Source of the DNA: Symsagittifera roscoffensis
Taxonomy: Eukaryota > Xenacoelomorpha > Acoela > Convolutidae
NCBI RefSeq assembly: GCF_963678635.1
Contig: NC_087063.1
Location: 75,785,617 to 75,849,616, forward strand
Direction: 5' to 3'
DNA: 64,000 nucleotides
Within the stretch, counting starts at the first letter, position 1. The number at the start of each line of letters is the position of its first letter. A program made the position numbers and the translations under genes. The notes below the pieces were generated by a model. It was not told where the DNA came from, ran no database searches, and saw nothing but the letters and a program-made list of their open reading frames with translations. Below are positions 41,570-53,009 of the stretch, one piece after another.

Positions 41570-43472
41570 TGTCTCAGCTCTATCGCCTCCTCCAATGACA
41601 TCGACACCGCGCTCTCGGTTTCACAGTGTGTTGCAACACATCAGTGAACATTCTGACGCTGTTGGAGGCAGTCCTCCACAACCTTTACTCTTCTAACTTT
41701 TGTTCGCAACAAGGTATTGGGTCTACACTAGTTTCCCTAAACCTGCAGAAGCCGTTGTGGAGGCAAAACGTCACATTTCTCTCCTGGTCTTCTTTCAACA
41801 TTTTTGTATTTATCTTCCGTCACAACCTTTCGTTCTCGACGTTTTCTTTACTGCTTTGCGGTTTTTACTGCATTCCGATGCCTTATAAAAGCTTGTTTGA
41901 AAGCTTCCGATCCTATGTCTATCTGATATGAACTGTACATTCTGCTGTGCTTCTCCATATGCTTCTTGGCGTACTCGTACAACCAAGCAGTCATGTTGGC
42001 TCTGAACCATGGCATCAGTCGTTTTCTGGCCATAGTCTCTTCACTTCCATCGGAATGTTCGAGATTTTGCACATTGTCTCAAAAAGATCTAAATCTTTTA
42101 AACAATCAATTTCCTACAACTGTTCTTTGGTCGGTGCTTCTTGTCGATTGTTCTCCTTAACATGAGCTATCAGACGTCGAATCGCCATCTTAACTCCAGT
42201 CATTACGATCGTTATGGGTGGTAATGAATCTGGTAAGCCCATGGAGAGAACCTCTCCAGAGTCTCAGATCAACACCAGATTACTTCGCCCGGGATAACAC
42301 CATGTGTGTAGCAAACAATGGCACGGGAATTCGTCATAAGTCAACATGATGCTTCTCACATTTCGTTTCCTCGAGGCTTCCAGTAGTGGTTCCGTTTCCA
42401 TCAACACTCGGTGGATTTCATCATTCTCGTCTGCTGCATCATAATCCGTCGCTATTGAACCTCTCTTTTTGTGTCTTTCAAAATCACTGAAGTTCCCACA
42501 TGAATATTCCATGAACTTCTTTCGCAGCATCGTTTCTATTTCATCCTTGGTTCTTCCTGGAACTGCGGCAAATATCTTTCATAGCAACCCGTAAGATTTC
42601 TCCGACATCCTCGCAAGCCTTACACTTTTTGGCACTGAAAAGGCTCGAGCCACGATCTTCCTTGTACTCTTTACGTCCAGTGCTACAAAGTGTGCTGGGT
42701 ATCGGCTTTTGCACATCGGCGCCAACGTCGATCCTACTAGATGTTGCGCTCCAGACGGTCTGCGGTAAATTTCACTCAGCCTGGTGTTCATTTCCAATTC
42801 TATTGCTTCTCTTCATTTTCTAATATGCTTCTGTTCTGTTTTTAACACTGCCGGAAACACTTCTACACTGATGGATGTGACCGTCTCAGGCTTTTATTCT
42901 AGATTTAATAGTGATTCTAAAGAAACAAACATGCCATGCTGTAGAAACCTAGTGCAGTTACTAGTTTCACTTCAGTTCCTCGATGGCGATCTGCATTTAT
43001 CTCTGTTTCCGTTTTCGCTTTCATCACTATGTTTCCGATCAGTAAGTGCTAGTGCTGTTTGGCAAGTGTCTTCACGCAGTCGAGACCTCCACAAATAATA
43101 CCTTCTAGTCCACAAACTTTCGCCAAACAGCTACCCAGTCTTCTGGTCCCCAGTCAGGCAACTCCACTTAACTCGCTAGCTCACTTAACTCTCTCAGCAT
43201 TTTTGCGAAAGTATTCAGCGCAGCGCTGGTACCGATATTTGATTCAACTTGAACCGGACGAATCAGAGAGCGTCTCTACGTTTCGCACACGATACTGCCG
43301 CTCCTTCATTGATCATAAGATCTCTCAGACTCGTCATTAAGAGCACCTTCTCTTCTTTCGATCTCTTCCTCTCTTCCGAGTAGTAGTCTCCAATCGTGAA
43401 TCTCGTCATACACCGAGCATATCTGAGTTGCAGCTCAGTTATGACGTACGGTATCGCTATTAGAGCATATAT
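41570..43472 (-). pseudogene. GE2 tail ORF G region, fragmented
   Basis: Three readable pieces on the minus strand: 42579-42797 (RLSEIYRRPSGAQHLVGSTL), 42264-42530 (MLRKKFMEYSCGNFSDFERH) and 41848-42072 (MPWFRANMTAWLYEYAKKHM). Near 41570-41620 a last piece reads SMSLEEAIELRQKA and reaches a TAA inside the LINE target duplication. None matches a family I know. The counterpart in GE1 is mostly lost in the assembly gap. Confidence 0.5.
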
Positions 43473-44640
43473 CTAAAGAGTATTTTGCATTTTTTCTTCA
43501 AATTGACCTAGTTTTACTGCTCTCCACGCTAAGCTCACCAATTGATCCGCCATTTCCGCATGCATATTGGAGTAGACTAACGTTCCATATGCCTTCTGCT
43601 CCATCGTTGTGCCCTGAATCATGTCTTCCAGGTAACATTCTATGGCACCTTTATTTTCTAGAGCGATCAGGTACCCTCTAGCTGAGTTTCTGTATTCTAT
43701 CATTTCCATGTATTCACTGGGGGGTTTCTCAATCGAGACGCGAGACGGTATCCGATACTGTCAATGGGTTGTATTCCATTGGGGTCAGCTGTCGTATGAC
43801 ACTTCCTTTTCCGTGATTCATGCATGATGGTCTAAATTCTCGTAGGGTACTTTCACCACATTGGCTGGGTTTTTCCATTTCTCAGAGTGTGGTCACTCCT
43901 CTTGGTCTTAGAACTGGCTGATCTTAATCGTGCCATTAGCATGTGTGGAGCCATTGTTACGTCGGTCATCGTTCTGGACGTGCCAGGAAATCTGTCATCG
44001 CCTTGCCCATATGCATGAAATCTTCAACACGCTTTTGTTTGGCTGAGTTGACAGCCTTTGCTGAAAATTCAGAGTCCACTTTCGTCTTCCCAGTTTTTCT
44101 TAACGTCACTTTGCTGCCCGGTTTCATCTTCATACCGTTGATCATATCAATCACCTTTTTTGATCGCATCGTTCCCTTTCCAGTTCTTGAGAGGTACACG
44201 ACTCTTCGCTTCTTTCCTGTTGCGTCGCCTTGATTGGAGAGTTAACTTCACTTTCATCAGTGGCCGAATCAATCAACAATTCGCTCATTCTGACTTCACA
44301 TTCGTCCAAATTATCAAGGATCTCTAGCATCAGTGGTCTGTTGAGACCAGTTCTTAACATCGGCTGGGTTCCGTAGCACTGCACTACTGTCCAGACCTCT
44401 TCCATGAAAGCGCTACTCTGTCCATAATACAGATTGTTCTGTTTTCATGATCCCTGTGATGAAATTCCCACTCTTCTTCTGGCAAGATTCCTAAGAAAGG
44501 TACTCGGGCTGCGCGTTCTTTTCTTCTCCTACGCGGAGACTCCATCAAAAGTTTCATTGCAGTGTCTTTGAACTTGCCAGGAGAGCTGCCCTCGGGCAAG
44601 TCACAACTTAGGTTCATTAAGGTTGAGGGAGGTTCCAGCG
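43473..44640 (-). pseudogene. GE2 tail ORF F, fragmented
   Basis: Pieces in order: 44384-44617 (SPRRRRKERAARVPFLG), 44151-44405 (MLRTGLNRPLMLEILDNLDE), 43966-44199 (a basic segment, VIDMINGMKMKPGSKVTLRK) and 43473-43709 (MEMIEYRNSARGYLIALENK). The first two and the last match ORF F of GE1. Composition is highly charged. No domain is recognised. Confidence 0.58.
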
Positions 44641-45122
44641 TGGAAATTCCATCCCCCCTGGTTCAGTTGTCCCGTCTCAGCTTCGTAATGGTCCAGGTAA
44701 TTGAAAACCAAGCTTTACACATCAACTGTTGAGGCTTTGTCGTCGTACTTTCCCGCTTTGTCGGGAGCTTCTTCCGGTTGACGGTCTTCTTCCTCCTTGT
44801 CGTCTCGTTTTTCATTTTCTCCTGGCCTCGAAGGTCCTTGCTCGTCATTCATTGTTTCGTCTGAAAACCTCGGCACGACTAGCTCACCAGCTGATTTGTC
44901 TTCGTTTTCGCAGTGTTTCATCATGACTTGCTCACAGTCGAAGGGTGCTAGAGCAGTCCTAGTCAGCAGTTTCCCACTTATGGCTAATTCAGAATTCACA
45001 CTCATCACAAACAATGCGTCTTCTTGCAAGTCCGCCTTACCTCTCATGACAGTTGGCGCCAGGTCCAACTTGGCCCATTCTTTCTCGAAGCTTTCAGGTT
45101 TTGGAGTGGCCGCATTGCTCAT
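44641..45122 (-). pseudogene. GE2 tail ORF E, acidic protein
   Basis: An uninterrupted 135-codon frame, 45122 to 44715, starting MSNAATPKPESFEKEWAKLD and ending in a very acidic, glutamate-rich tail. GE1 keeps only a remnant at the same place (22863-22986). Function unknown. The ATG directly follows the preceding ORF with almost no gap. Confidence 0.55.
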
Positions 45123-45762
45123 CCTTTTCTCGTTGACTCATCTGCATTTTTAAACTGCTTGTATTGCAGCACGGAAGCATTTCTGCACACGAAGCACGGG
45201 TCCATCGATTCGGAGAGCTTTGCCATCCTTCTTTCATTGGTTTCGAAGTCTCTCAGCCTAGAAGTGTGCACTATGGAGTCTGCTCCGAGCAACATCTTGC
45301 GAATTAAAGGAAAATCAGGTATGTCTTCTGGAAGCTTTTTATAGTCACCCCAATCTTCAGTTTCTTTTCTCACCTTCCTTGGTATGGAACTATTAGAGGA
45401 GGAATTCTAGTTGTACCGCTATTTGTTTTGTCATAGGGTCTCTAATTCCGTTTTGGAGTTTTGGGAACACTTCGATATGCCCTCTGTCCACTTCGCTCAT
45501 TCGGTCACGGAAGTGATCATTGAAGCTGACAGCTGCCATGTCTCTGCTATTTTGGCAAACAATTAGACTTCTCATCAATTCGCGTAGCACGTTATGCTCA
45601 CACCAATTGAGTATAATCCCGTCCACTGCTGAAATGAGTTTCATTTCTTTGGCTTCTGCTTTCACATCAAGGAACGCGAACGTCACTGCTGGACCATGTA
45701 TCGTTGTCACAAACTTGCTAAATTCCCTGGCCAGTGCTAAGGGATCTGTCCTCATGACTTAA
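45119..45762 (-). pseudogene. GE2 tail ORF D
   Basis: Two frames, 45393-45755 and 45119-45373, together match ORF D of GE1. Conserved segments are MRTDPLALAREFSKFV, LNWCEHNVLRELMRSL, and LIRKMLLGADSIVHTSRLRD with FVCRNASVLQ. A single frame break near 45390 separates the two pieces, so this copy is better preserved than GE1. No known family recognised. Confidence 0.65.
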
Positions 45763-45929
45763 ATCGGTTAGTAGGGGCATGCCCCCTGCATAACGTCGCA
45801 CTTCTTCTATCGTCTTGTCTTCTCTTGTTCCAAAGCGATTCTGTATATAGGGTGTATTGGATCAGAGTGTGTCTTAGATCTCGTATTTTAGTGCAAGAGT
45901 CCTTGGACTGTTCCATGTTGAACCTTTTC

Positions 45930-47361
45930 TTATTCTCACTCATCTGCTCGGGGTAGCGAGTTAAACTTATCAACCCTCCCAACTTTCCATGCGTGATCGC
46001 AACTAATGTCAGGAGTCCATCCAGTCAGAGATTCTGTATCCCTTCAGTGAACAGTACGGCTGATCCGTTTCTGAATTTTTCTGCCCCGAACTTCACAAAC
46101 AGTCGAAAGATCACGACGATAGATAATTCCGTATTGTCTCGAGGAATTCCTTTATCAAATTGCGAGAGAGTCCCGGGTAGACTTTGGCCAGGAGGGACGC
46201 GGTCGATCCTGATTCCAACCGTTCTAGCATGCTATCCGTCCTCTCGAAACCTTCTTCTCCTCTCACGTTATGTGTCTTGAATGTCTCGAGTGTTATCTGG
46301 CACATCCTGTCTATGAATTCTGCCGACTTTTCTTCTGCCTTCTCCGCTAAATTCAATTCCTTCACTAGGTGGGCAAGGATCTTTGTGATCATCGCTGGGC
46401 TTCGCTCGAAAGCGTCCATGCCCAAAGCTGCTATTCGAGGAGTCAAGTATAGACTTTTGTTAGCATCTGGCTTCATTCGCAAAACCAAAGCTTCTGGCGT
46501 TCTGCTTTTTTCTTCTTCTTTCTTTATCTCCATTTCTGTAATCCACAGATCATTAGACCTTACCAATATCACTCGGTGATTATCGTCGTTTCCTGGCTTC
46601 AACTTGAGCTGTCTGCTGAAACTGAACAGTTCCAATTCCAACACCTCAACCAACACCAGCATATGTAGCGAATGCTCCTTGAATATTCTCATAGCTTTTG
46701 AGATATCCGACCATACTGCAGGCAACTTTGAACGAAGTGGTCTCAAATTCCTCACCTCCACTTCGCGGTTTGGAGCAGGTATGATCACATCATTTTGCCC
46801 TTCTGAGAGTTGCCCTATCATTGCATACACAAATTTAAGTCCATCCGGAAGGTGTTCACATCCCGGAGACAACACGAAAACTAGTTTTGCGTTGTCTTCT
46901 GGAATCCGCCTTCCTTTAACACGTCCATGACTTCGCCCATGGACTCCAGAATGTGCTTAATTGCCGGCCACACTGTTTCTTCTAATCAGGAGACATCTAC
47001 TAATCAGGTGGTCTTTAATGCCAGCGAACACGATTCTGATCGGATTCAACTCGGTTTGTCGTTAAACCCCGATCGCCATTGATAGGGATTGCATCCAATC
47101 CAGATCAGTTGCCGCCAACATTATTACGTCGGGCCAAAACAAAGACTTGGATGTTTGCACGAAGTCCGAGCTCGCAATCCCCAATATCTTTGCTCTCCTC
47201 ATTTTTGCTTTGTCATACGCTGCAAAGATGGTCTCGTTTCAGTTCAATTCACCGTATCTTTCAGCATCACCTCCTTGGGTTATTGACTTTGTATAGTGTT
47301 CCAGTGGTCAAAAATCTCCCTGGTCTTTCTTCTCTGTTCTGCTCACTATTCTATGATTCAT
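45930..47361 (-). pseudogene. GE2 tail ORF C
   Basis: The best-preserved tail protein. The first part (about 47240-46990) reads AKILGIASSDF, SLFWPDVIMLAATDLDW and RIVFAGIKDHL. 46875-46111 is an open frame of 254 codons starting MLSPGCEHLPDGLKFVYAMI, with LPAVWSDISKAMRIFKEHS and, near its end, SLLAKVYPGLSRNLIKEFLE. In another frame it continues with LDGLLTLVAITHGKLGGL to about 45930. Each part matches GE1 ORF C. The frame is long and of biased composition typical of real coding DNA, but no family is recognised. Confidence 0.68.
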
Positions 47362-47959
47362 TCATACATCCTGCAAAGCTCTGAGGTTATTTAAGGGCAG
47401 TCCTTCAAATTCAGCAAATCGTAAGGCTGTCGTAGCGCTGAAATTAATTCCAGTTGCTACATAAACCAATCCACTCCCACGATAGAGTACAGTCCATTTA
47501 CTGATAGCTTTTCGCCATTCAACCTCCTGATCGCATCGGCTGCAAATCTTACTGTCTGAAGGTTTAGCTTCATCAGATCTTGTTTGTAAACATACCAGGG
47601 GGACGGTGTCGGTCTTGATCAAGGAACTTCTATAAGGAAGTTGCTCCTCCCTGCTTGTACTCGTCGTCGTCTCTGATCTGGAGTTGCCCGAGGTCGTTTC
47701 CACCGCTTGATTAACTGGTCCCAACCTTCGTCGGGCGTGAAAGACCCTCCTCACTGATGTCTCGCCTAGCCGATCTAATACATCTGACCTCTGTTCGCTC
47801 GATCGAGCTCTGCAGCACTTGTGGCAGGCCAGGGACTGATCCCAGGCGGGTCTCCAGATTAGGAGGCGCATCCGACAAAATCGCCGGTACGCTCGTCGCT
47901 TCTTCTGTTCTGAAAACTCCCGTGTCAAAAAGTGCAAAAAGTACAAAAAATGCAAAATC
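47362..47959 (-). pseudogene. GE2 tail ORF B
   Basis: The reliable part is the C-terminal half of an open frame ending at 47362: a Ser/Thr-rich linker, a Cys-containing segment (ICSRCDQEVEWRKA), and the conserved GSGLVYVATGINFSATTALR followed by FAEFEGLPLNNL, which matches ORF B of GE1 (KLFSSATTLRLADMEGLP). The N-terminal part of the same frame overlaps ORF A in another frame and is probably not coding. The C-x2-C could be part of a zinc site, but no partner residues are evident. Confidence 0.58.
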
Positions 47960-48480
47960 TTCTAATCGCTTCTGGAAGACACGGTTCATCCAACCTTGTC
48001 CTTCTATACTGTCATAGTGTATCCCATCATTAATAAATCTGGCTTGAATCAGAGCTCTCAGTCCATGCTCCAAGTCCATCAGGATATTTCGTCCAGCATT
48101 GCGACTTGCAAGATTTAGCACAATGTTCTTCCATCTAACGACTCATTGTGTGTGTCTTCTTCCTGTGGATGAGTGTGTTCTCGTGCTTATTGGTATGGTG
48201 CAAACGGTCAGTACCGCGCACTGAATCTTTTGCCACTTTGTGGTAAACAGGCACACCAGCATTTACTCCCATTGAGCTTATTCTGCATCCGAGCTCTTGG
48301 ACACGTTATTTGTGCCAATTAGAATCATGATGTCCACAATTAATCCTGGTTCATCAGTTCTACCATCCGATACAATTGGGCTACTGTGGCGGCTCCGAAC
48401 GCCATCACCCTAGTGATCCACGAGGTCCTTAGGTTTAGCAAAAGTCGCACTAGGCTGTCGCCCAATATCAAATGCGACGT
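47960..48480 (-). pseudogene. GE2 SGNH/GDSL-hydrolase-like domain of tail ORF A
   Basis: All hallmark blocks of an SGNH hydrolase occur in order over about 150 codons. Block I is HLILGDSLVRLLLNL (nucleophile Ser in GDS, 48454-48462), block II is AFGAATVAQLYRM, block III is VDIMILIGTNNVS (GTNN, 48305-48316), a beta strand follows (VLTVCTIPIS), and block V is NDGIHYDSIEGQGWM (Asp and His at 48026-48028 and 48017-48019). GE1 has the same domain with three of these positions altered. The blocks lie in at least two frames, so this copy is also a pseudogene, but the catalytic set is complete. Known SGNH enzymes include esterases, lipases and acetylxylan or sialate O-acetylesterases; the substrate cannot be predicted. 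Confidence 0.8.
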
Positions 48481-49490
48481 TCCAAGAGGCGGTTGCTGCA
48501 TGTTTATCGATGGACTGTAAGTCGATCGGTTGAAACATGCTCGCATATCCGTCTCCGGGACTCCTGTGAAGCTTTTTTGATATAACTGTCGTTCTGTATA
48601 TCAAATACATGCCATACTTTCTTCAAGGGTATTGCTCTTATCTTCTTGTCGGAGGTTCTTGAGGTTTTTACCGATTTCGTCACAGTAGCAGCTTCTGTTT
48701 TCTTCAATACTTCTGAGGAGAGCTTCACTCTGCCAGTATCATTGATTGTTCAATAGGATGCGGTCACCGCGGCACCTGGCACACTCCTGTTGGCCGCGAC
48801 CCGGCCAAAGGTTTCCACCAGCTGTTGCACTGTTTGTTCCACGACTGGATCACCCAGGGTGTCACTTGTAGCCGAGATCGTCACTCTACCCGACGCTGCT
48901 GGGGTTTTGCATTTCTGTTGTTTGGCTTAGTTCACAAGGCATTATAAGTTCCTTCGAGGACTGCCCACGAGGAACACTGCGGGTAATGATCGTTCTACTG
49001 CGGTCGCTAATCCCAGTCGTTCCGATCGCTCCTTATTTTCCTGCCTCAAGCGTTCTATCTCCTCTCCATGTTTCTTGTTGCAATCCTCGAACAATCTCCT
49101 CCACATATCCCTATCTTCTTCAGTTTGCAGCAAAATTTTTTTCATCCGCTCCAGTTCGTCTTTCGTCTCGTTCAGATCTCTCATTGTTTCAATCGTTTGG
49201 ACTTCTTCTTCTATTCTCTCCCGTTTTAGTGGCACAGCTGCTCTCAGTTGTGAGCAAAACGAGGCTGCCTCGCTAATCATTTTTGATGCATTCTCCGCAA
49301 ACCAGACCTAGGCTTGGTCGAAAAAATCATTTTACCTGGTTGGTAGGACCTCGAGCTTCCCAATCCAGACTCGTTCGCCAAGTCACTTCCTGAGAGTGCC
49401 CCATTTCTCCACCTCATTACCCTCTTGTTTGGGCGATCTACTGCTACTTGTTTTTCATAAGCGGCCATCAATAAGACTTCCGTAGGGCGG

Positions 49491-49682
49491 CCCCACGGTT
49501 TTCATGTCCAAAGACGTTATTTGTGCCTATTAGAATCATGATGTCCACAATTATTCCTGGTTCATCAGTTCCACCATCCGATACAATTGGGCTACTGTGG
49601 CGCCTCCGAACGCCATCAACCTAGTGATCCACGAGGTCGTCAGGTTTAGCAAAAGCCCCACGGTTGTCATGCCCGAAGATGT
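49491..49682. repeat. 165-bp direct repeat enclosing a copied SGNH fragment
   Basis: CCCCACGGTT-TCATG is found at 49491 and again at 49656, 165 bp apart. Between the copies, 49514-49655 is nearly identical to 48303-48444 (142 bp, constant offset of 1211). The inserted piece carries the GTNN and AFGAATVAQL coding blocks. Confidence 0.85.
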
Positions 49683-49863
49683 TCGTTGAAGCGGCCAGCA
49701 ACATGACTACCTCTAGGTCCTTCAGAGCGAAGTCTCGTTCTATCAGCCGACGATAGATCGCATCTATCACCGGTCCTACATAGGACTCGGTAAGGTCCGC
49801 TAATTCATTCAGATCGAAGTTATTCATTTCGTATGATTCAAATTTAACTATCTGTATGCGCAA

Positions 49864-50179
49864 TTAAAATTGGGTGAGTAATAAAACTATCAATCAGGAT
49901 CTAGATAAAAGTTCACGACTATCACATCTGTCAACATTACTTCAAATTCATATTAAAACTGATTCAAAACAGTCAGATAAGAAAACTTTGATCCTTACAC
50001 AACTTAAAAATCAATTCAGCTCTAAAATCTTGCAAGTTAATCTAAGAGTCGACAGTCCACACATTGGGCCTATTCCTAAAAATATTGTTTGAGCATTTGC
50101 GGTTACTAACCCTTCCAAACCCGAGATCCTAATAACATAACATCATGAAACATTTTTACATGACACATTTAACCTATAC
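49864..50179 (-). other. AT-rich spacer between pol and tail ORFs in GE2
   Basis: About 315 bp without coding frames, at the position of the 17842-18275 spacer in GE1. It might hold signals for expressing the tail module. No motif is recognised. Confidence 0.5.
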
Positions 50180-51029
50180 TCAACCTTCACTCAAATAGTT
50201 TTTCTTATGTAAATATACTTTTATAGTGGTATCAGAAAAGATCACTTGTATCAGTGCATACAGCTCCCGAGGATGTAGTCGTCCTCGTTTTGGGTCGTAC
50301 ACCTGAAGCGATAGTTCTTTCACCTCGCTATCCACTAGGAAGTCTCGCAGTCTCTTCAGGGACAGAACCAAATCTTCAGGGTAGACATGGTGCTTTTCTG
50401 TCGCCCTCTTCACCAAGAAGTCTAAGCGCTTTCCTGGTATTTGCGAAGCCGCCGGACACAAAGCTGCTACACCTCCTGTTCCTGGTTTTTGATTCCATAA
50501 AATTTCTATGTTTTTAACTGTCTCTTGAACTCTGCTGCTAGCGCTGTTCTAAAACTCTCGTCCGCAGTGATCGCTATTGCACATGTCCTATTTATTAGTA
50601 TAAAATCATTATCCGTTAGTACTATGCTGCTTGAGTACTCATTTGGTAACTTAAAATATGACTCTACTACTTTAACTGTGTCTGGTTTCTTATGGCCTTT
50701 ATCTGTTTCTGCCTCTAGGTCACCTGTTTCTGCCTTTTCCCCCGTCGATCGCATACCGGATATTAAGTTAAGGTTCGACGCAGGAATGAGCAATTGCCTT
50801 TCCTGGGCTGCCCAGAAGGATCCTCTTGGTCATTCTTTATGTGTTTCTTGCTCTCGCGGTCTACTCCCTGAATTGTGACACTGGTTTCTTTTGGGTCTGA
50901 TGTCATTTCATTCAAGCACTCTAAAAAATCGGAGGTTCGTAGGATCTTGTTCGTATGACTGCTGCTGCTCGTTGTCAAATTCCACCTCACGCTGAGGCCG
51001 ATCGTCGATCCATTCCTTGTTTTGATCAT
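50180..51029 (-). pseudogene. GE2 conserved ORF between integrase and tail module
   Basis: Pieces: 50763-51029, 50506-50793 (VLTDNDFILINRTCAIAITA) and 50180-50461 (ASQIPGKRLDFLVKRATEK, LSLKRLRDFLVDSEVKELSL, ELYALIQVIFSDTTIKVYLH). The latter two match GE1 17380-17841 residue by residue over most of their length. Function unknown; two frame changes separate the pieces. Confidence 0.7.
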
Positions 51030-51085
51030 CGACGAGGTCTATGTCTTGTGACGCAAGTATTCCTTCTAGACCCACAGTTCCGCCA

Positions 51086-51479
51086 CTATCTTTTTAGGTC
51101 TATCCTGTCCACTGCGAAGTCGTCTCCGTGAGGTTTATATTTCTTTGCAGGTCTTGTCCTCTCACTTTGTCTGAGTTGCGTTTTAAAGGTTAGATCCGGT
51201 TCCAAGTTCGTGGGAAATTCTATCTGCTCGGAATTTTCCCCGTCCTCTTCTGAGCATGGTAAGGTTTCATCATCCGCCTCAATTATCGTTCTTTTCCCTG
51301 GTACATTTCTCATTGACCTCGCAAGCAGGGTCCATCATCAGATAATCGCCCTCTTGTTTGTCTTCAGGTATACACCAGTCATCTGTGGATGGGTTGTGTG
51401 GCTTAATGTTCTCAAAGGGCGCTTCTCGGCAGGTATCTAGTCTGAATAAACGTCCCTCCTGATGCACCTCCGTTATCAT
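51086..51479 (-). pseudogene. GE2 integrase C-terminal domain and acidic tail
   Basis: 51279-51479 reads MITEVHQEGRLFRLD, ENIKPHNPSTDDWCIPED and DPACEVNEKCT, matching GE1. After a frame change, 51086-51313 is acidic and ends with a basic stretch (ERTRPAKKYKPHGDDFAVDR). No chromodomain is seen. Confidence 0.75.
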
Positions 51480-52529
51480 GAACGGTCCCCTTCACTTCTT
51501 TAGGAGTTTCTTTGTTCATTTCGGTGGTATAACCTTCTGAAAAACCCACACGTAGTCTCCTACTGAATAAGCTTTTGCACCAGCTGCTTTTTTATCGAAC
51601 CTTTTCCTCTGCCTTGCCTGTGCCTGCTGAGTGTTCTGTCTCCACAAGTTGTTCAGTTCTTGCTGACGTCTGATCACGTCCCTTACATAGACTTGTGGCG
51701 ATGTTTTCTCTCATTCATACTTTGGATAAAGGGAAGTCAAATGCAAAGACTTTTCATTTCCATTCATGTGCGGACTAATTCCTGTGGTGGAATATTGAGT
51801 GCTGTTAAAAGCTCCCATCGACTGTAGAAGATATCTATCGCAACCAGTCATGTATCGGGAACAGTACGAACATCAGCACAGTATCAACATCGACACCAAA
51901 TCCGGTTTTGTCTTTCCACCAAACCGTTCGTTTGTGGATGATCCGTCGTAGAATGAGCCTGAACTACTTGAGAACGTCTCATGAGATCCTTGGTAAGTTC
52001 TTCTACGAAAGCTTTCCCATTGTCCGATTGGAATGTCATTTGACATCCATGTCTTGCTATCCACGTATTGATCAGATGATCACATGTCTCTTCGACTGAG
52101 GCAGTTATGCAAGGCACGGCCTCTGCATTTTTTGTGAACTGAACGATCATCACCAGGACCTGATTGTAGCCACTACTTTTCATGCATACCTTCTGATGAT
52201 CGACCTCCTCCACTTCATTGAATTCGGATGACTCTATTGACTGCAATGGAAATCGCATTTTTCTGGGACCCTTCACCTGTTGGATTGACTGCTATTACCC
52301 ACTTCTCGCATGCCTTCTTCATCCCAGGCCATTCGAAACGTATCAAGATCCTCTGATATCCTTCATTGATTCCTTGGTGGCCCATCTGATCATGCGACCT
52401 GAATAAACGTTCTGTCTGATAAAATTGCGGCAAGACTATCGCGTTGCACTTGTACAGAACCTTGTCCTCTTCTCTCCTTTTGCGAGCCACCATACCACCC
52501 TTTTTCAGATATAACCTCCCTTTCTGCAT
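51480..52529 (-). pseudogene. GE2 integrase: zinc domain and intact D,D-35-E core
   Basis: The N-terminal zinc domain is present at 52529-52215 with HDQMGHQGINEGYQ for the two His and a first Cys in KACEKWV; the second Cys position reads Ala or Val, so the HHCC site is damaged. The catalytic core (52276-51884) keeps all three acidic residues: Asp in EVDHQKVCM, Asp in FQSDNGKAF, and Glu in PQTNGLVERQN. Exactly 35 residues separate the second Asp and the Glu, the canonical D,D-35-E spacing. A frameshift follows the core; the downstream part (about 51880-51500) is fragmentary (NTQQAQARQR and FDKKAAGAKAYSVGDYV). Confidence 0.85.
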
Positions 52530-53009
52530 GTAAAATTGTCACTAGATTCGGTAAATATTCTCGTCCAAATCTCCTTTGTCTGGTGACCCATTTTCTATCC
52601 ATCTTTTCAAGTTACTTGTCATGTGCTCATTTCTTTGGATAGTAGCTGCTGGACTATCTTCCTACAATGCTTTTCGTTTTCTTGGTATTGACGTCTTGAT
52701 GATTTTATCGGTATCTTCTCACTGACTGTCAGTGATGCCATGGGTGCTGCCCAATCGGGGTCTTCTCTAGTCACTTCTCTCTCCAACAATCCACCCAGCA
52801 TCCGCATCACTTGTGAGGAGACCCGCACCGTTTTATCTAGCAATGAGAGGCTGTTTATGTTCATTCGAGAGAGTTCCTGTTTGACCAGGCTGGAACGTAG
52901 CAACAAATGCAAGGGCATTGGCTAACTTTTGGATAAGATCTTCATTTCTGCTGCATTCTCCACTGGTAATTCTGGGTTTCCCGGAAAAAGATGTCCTGAC
53001 TTGAGCAAC
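52530..53009 (-). pseudogene. GE2 RNase H-integrase linker
   Basis: The 100-codon frame 52918-52619 reads MPLHLLLRSSLVKQELSRMN and EREVTREDPDWAAPMASLTV and is homologous to the GE1 linker at 14943-15146. Helical, no known domain. Short degenerate pieces join it to RNase H and integrase. Confidence 0.68.

Larger units (their letters stand above)
47960..49863 (-). pseudogene. GE2 tail ORF A, whole region
   Basis: The start is near 49863, with a better-matching ATG at 49827 (MNNFDLNELADLTESYVGPV), aligned to MSDTNDLIDFISITLGTYLD of GE1. The N-terminal domain ends with AASTNIFGHDNRG. It is then interrupted by a 142-bp piece copied from the SGNH region (49514-49655) and resumes with FGHENRG. A coiled coil follows (49280-48942: LNETKDELERMKKILLQTEE), then a basic Ser/Lys-rich linker (48728-48504), then the SGNH-like domain. 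The architecture (helical N-terminus, coiled coil, linker, hydrolase) is the same as in GE1. I infer a structural or assembly role for the N-terminal half, without direct evidence. Confidence 0.72.

Noticed and set aside
41557-42160. 3' LTR of GE2
   Set aside because: I compared this stretch with the leader at 55860-56440 and found no matching block, so no LTR is called.
47720-47955. N-terminal part of the frame ending at 47362
   Set aside because: It overlaps the ORF A C-terminal frame containing DGIHY and is rich in Arg/Phe typical of an antisense or shifted reading.
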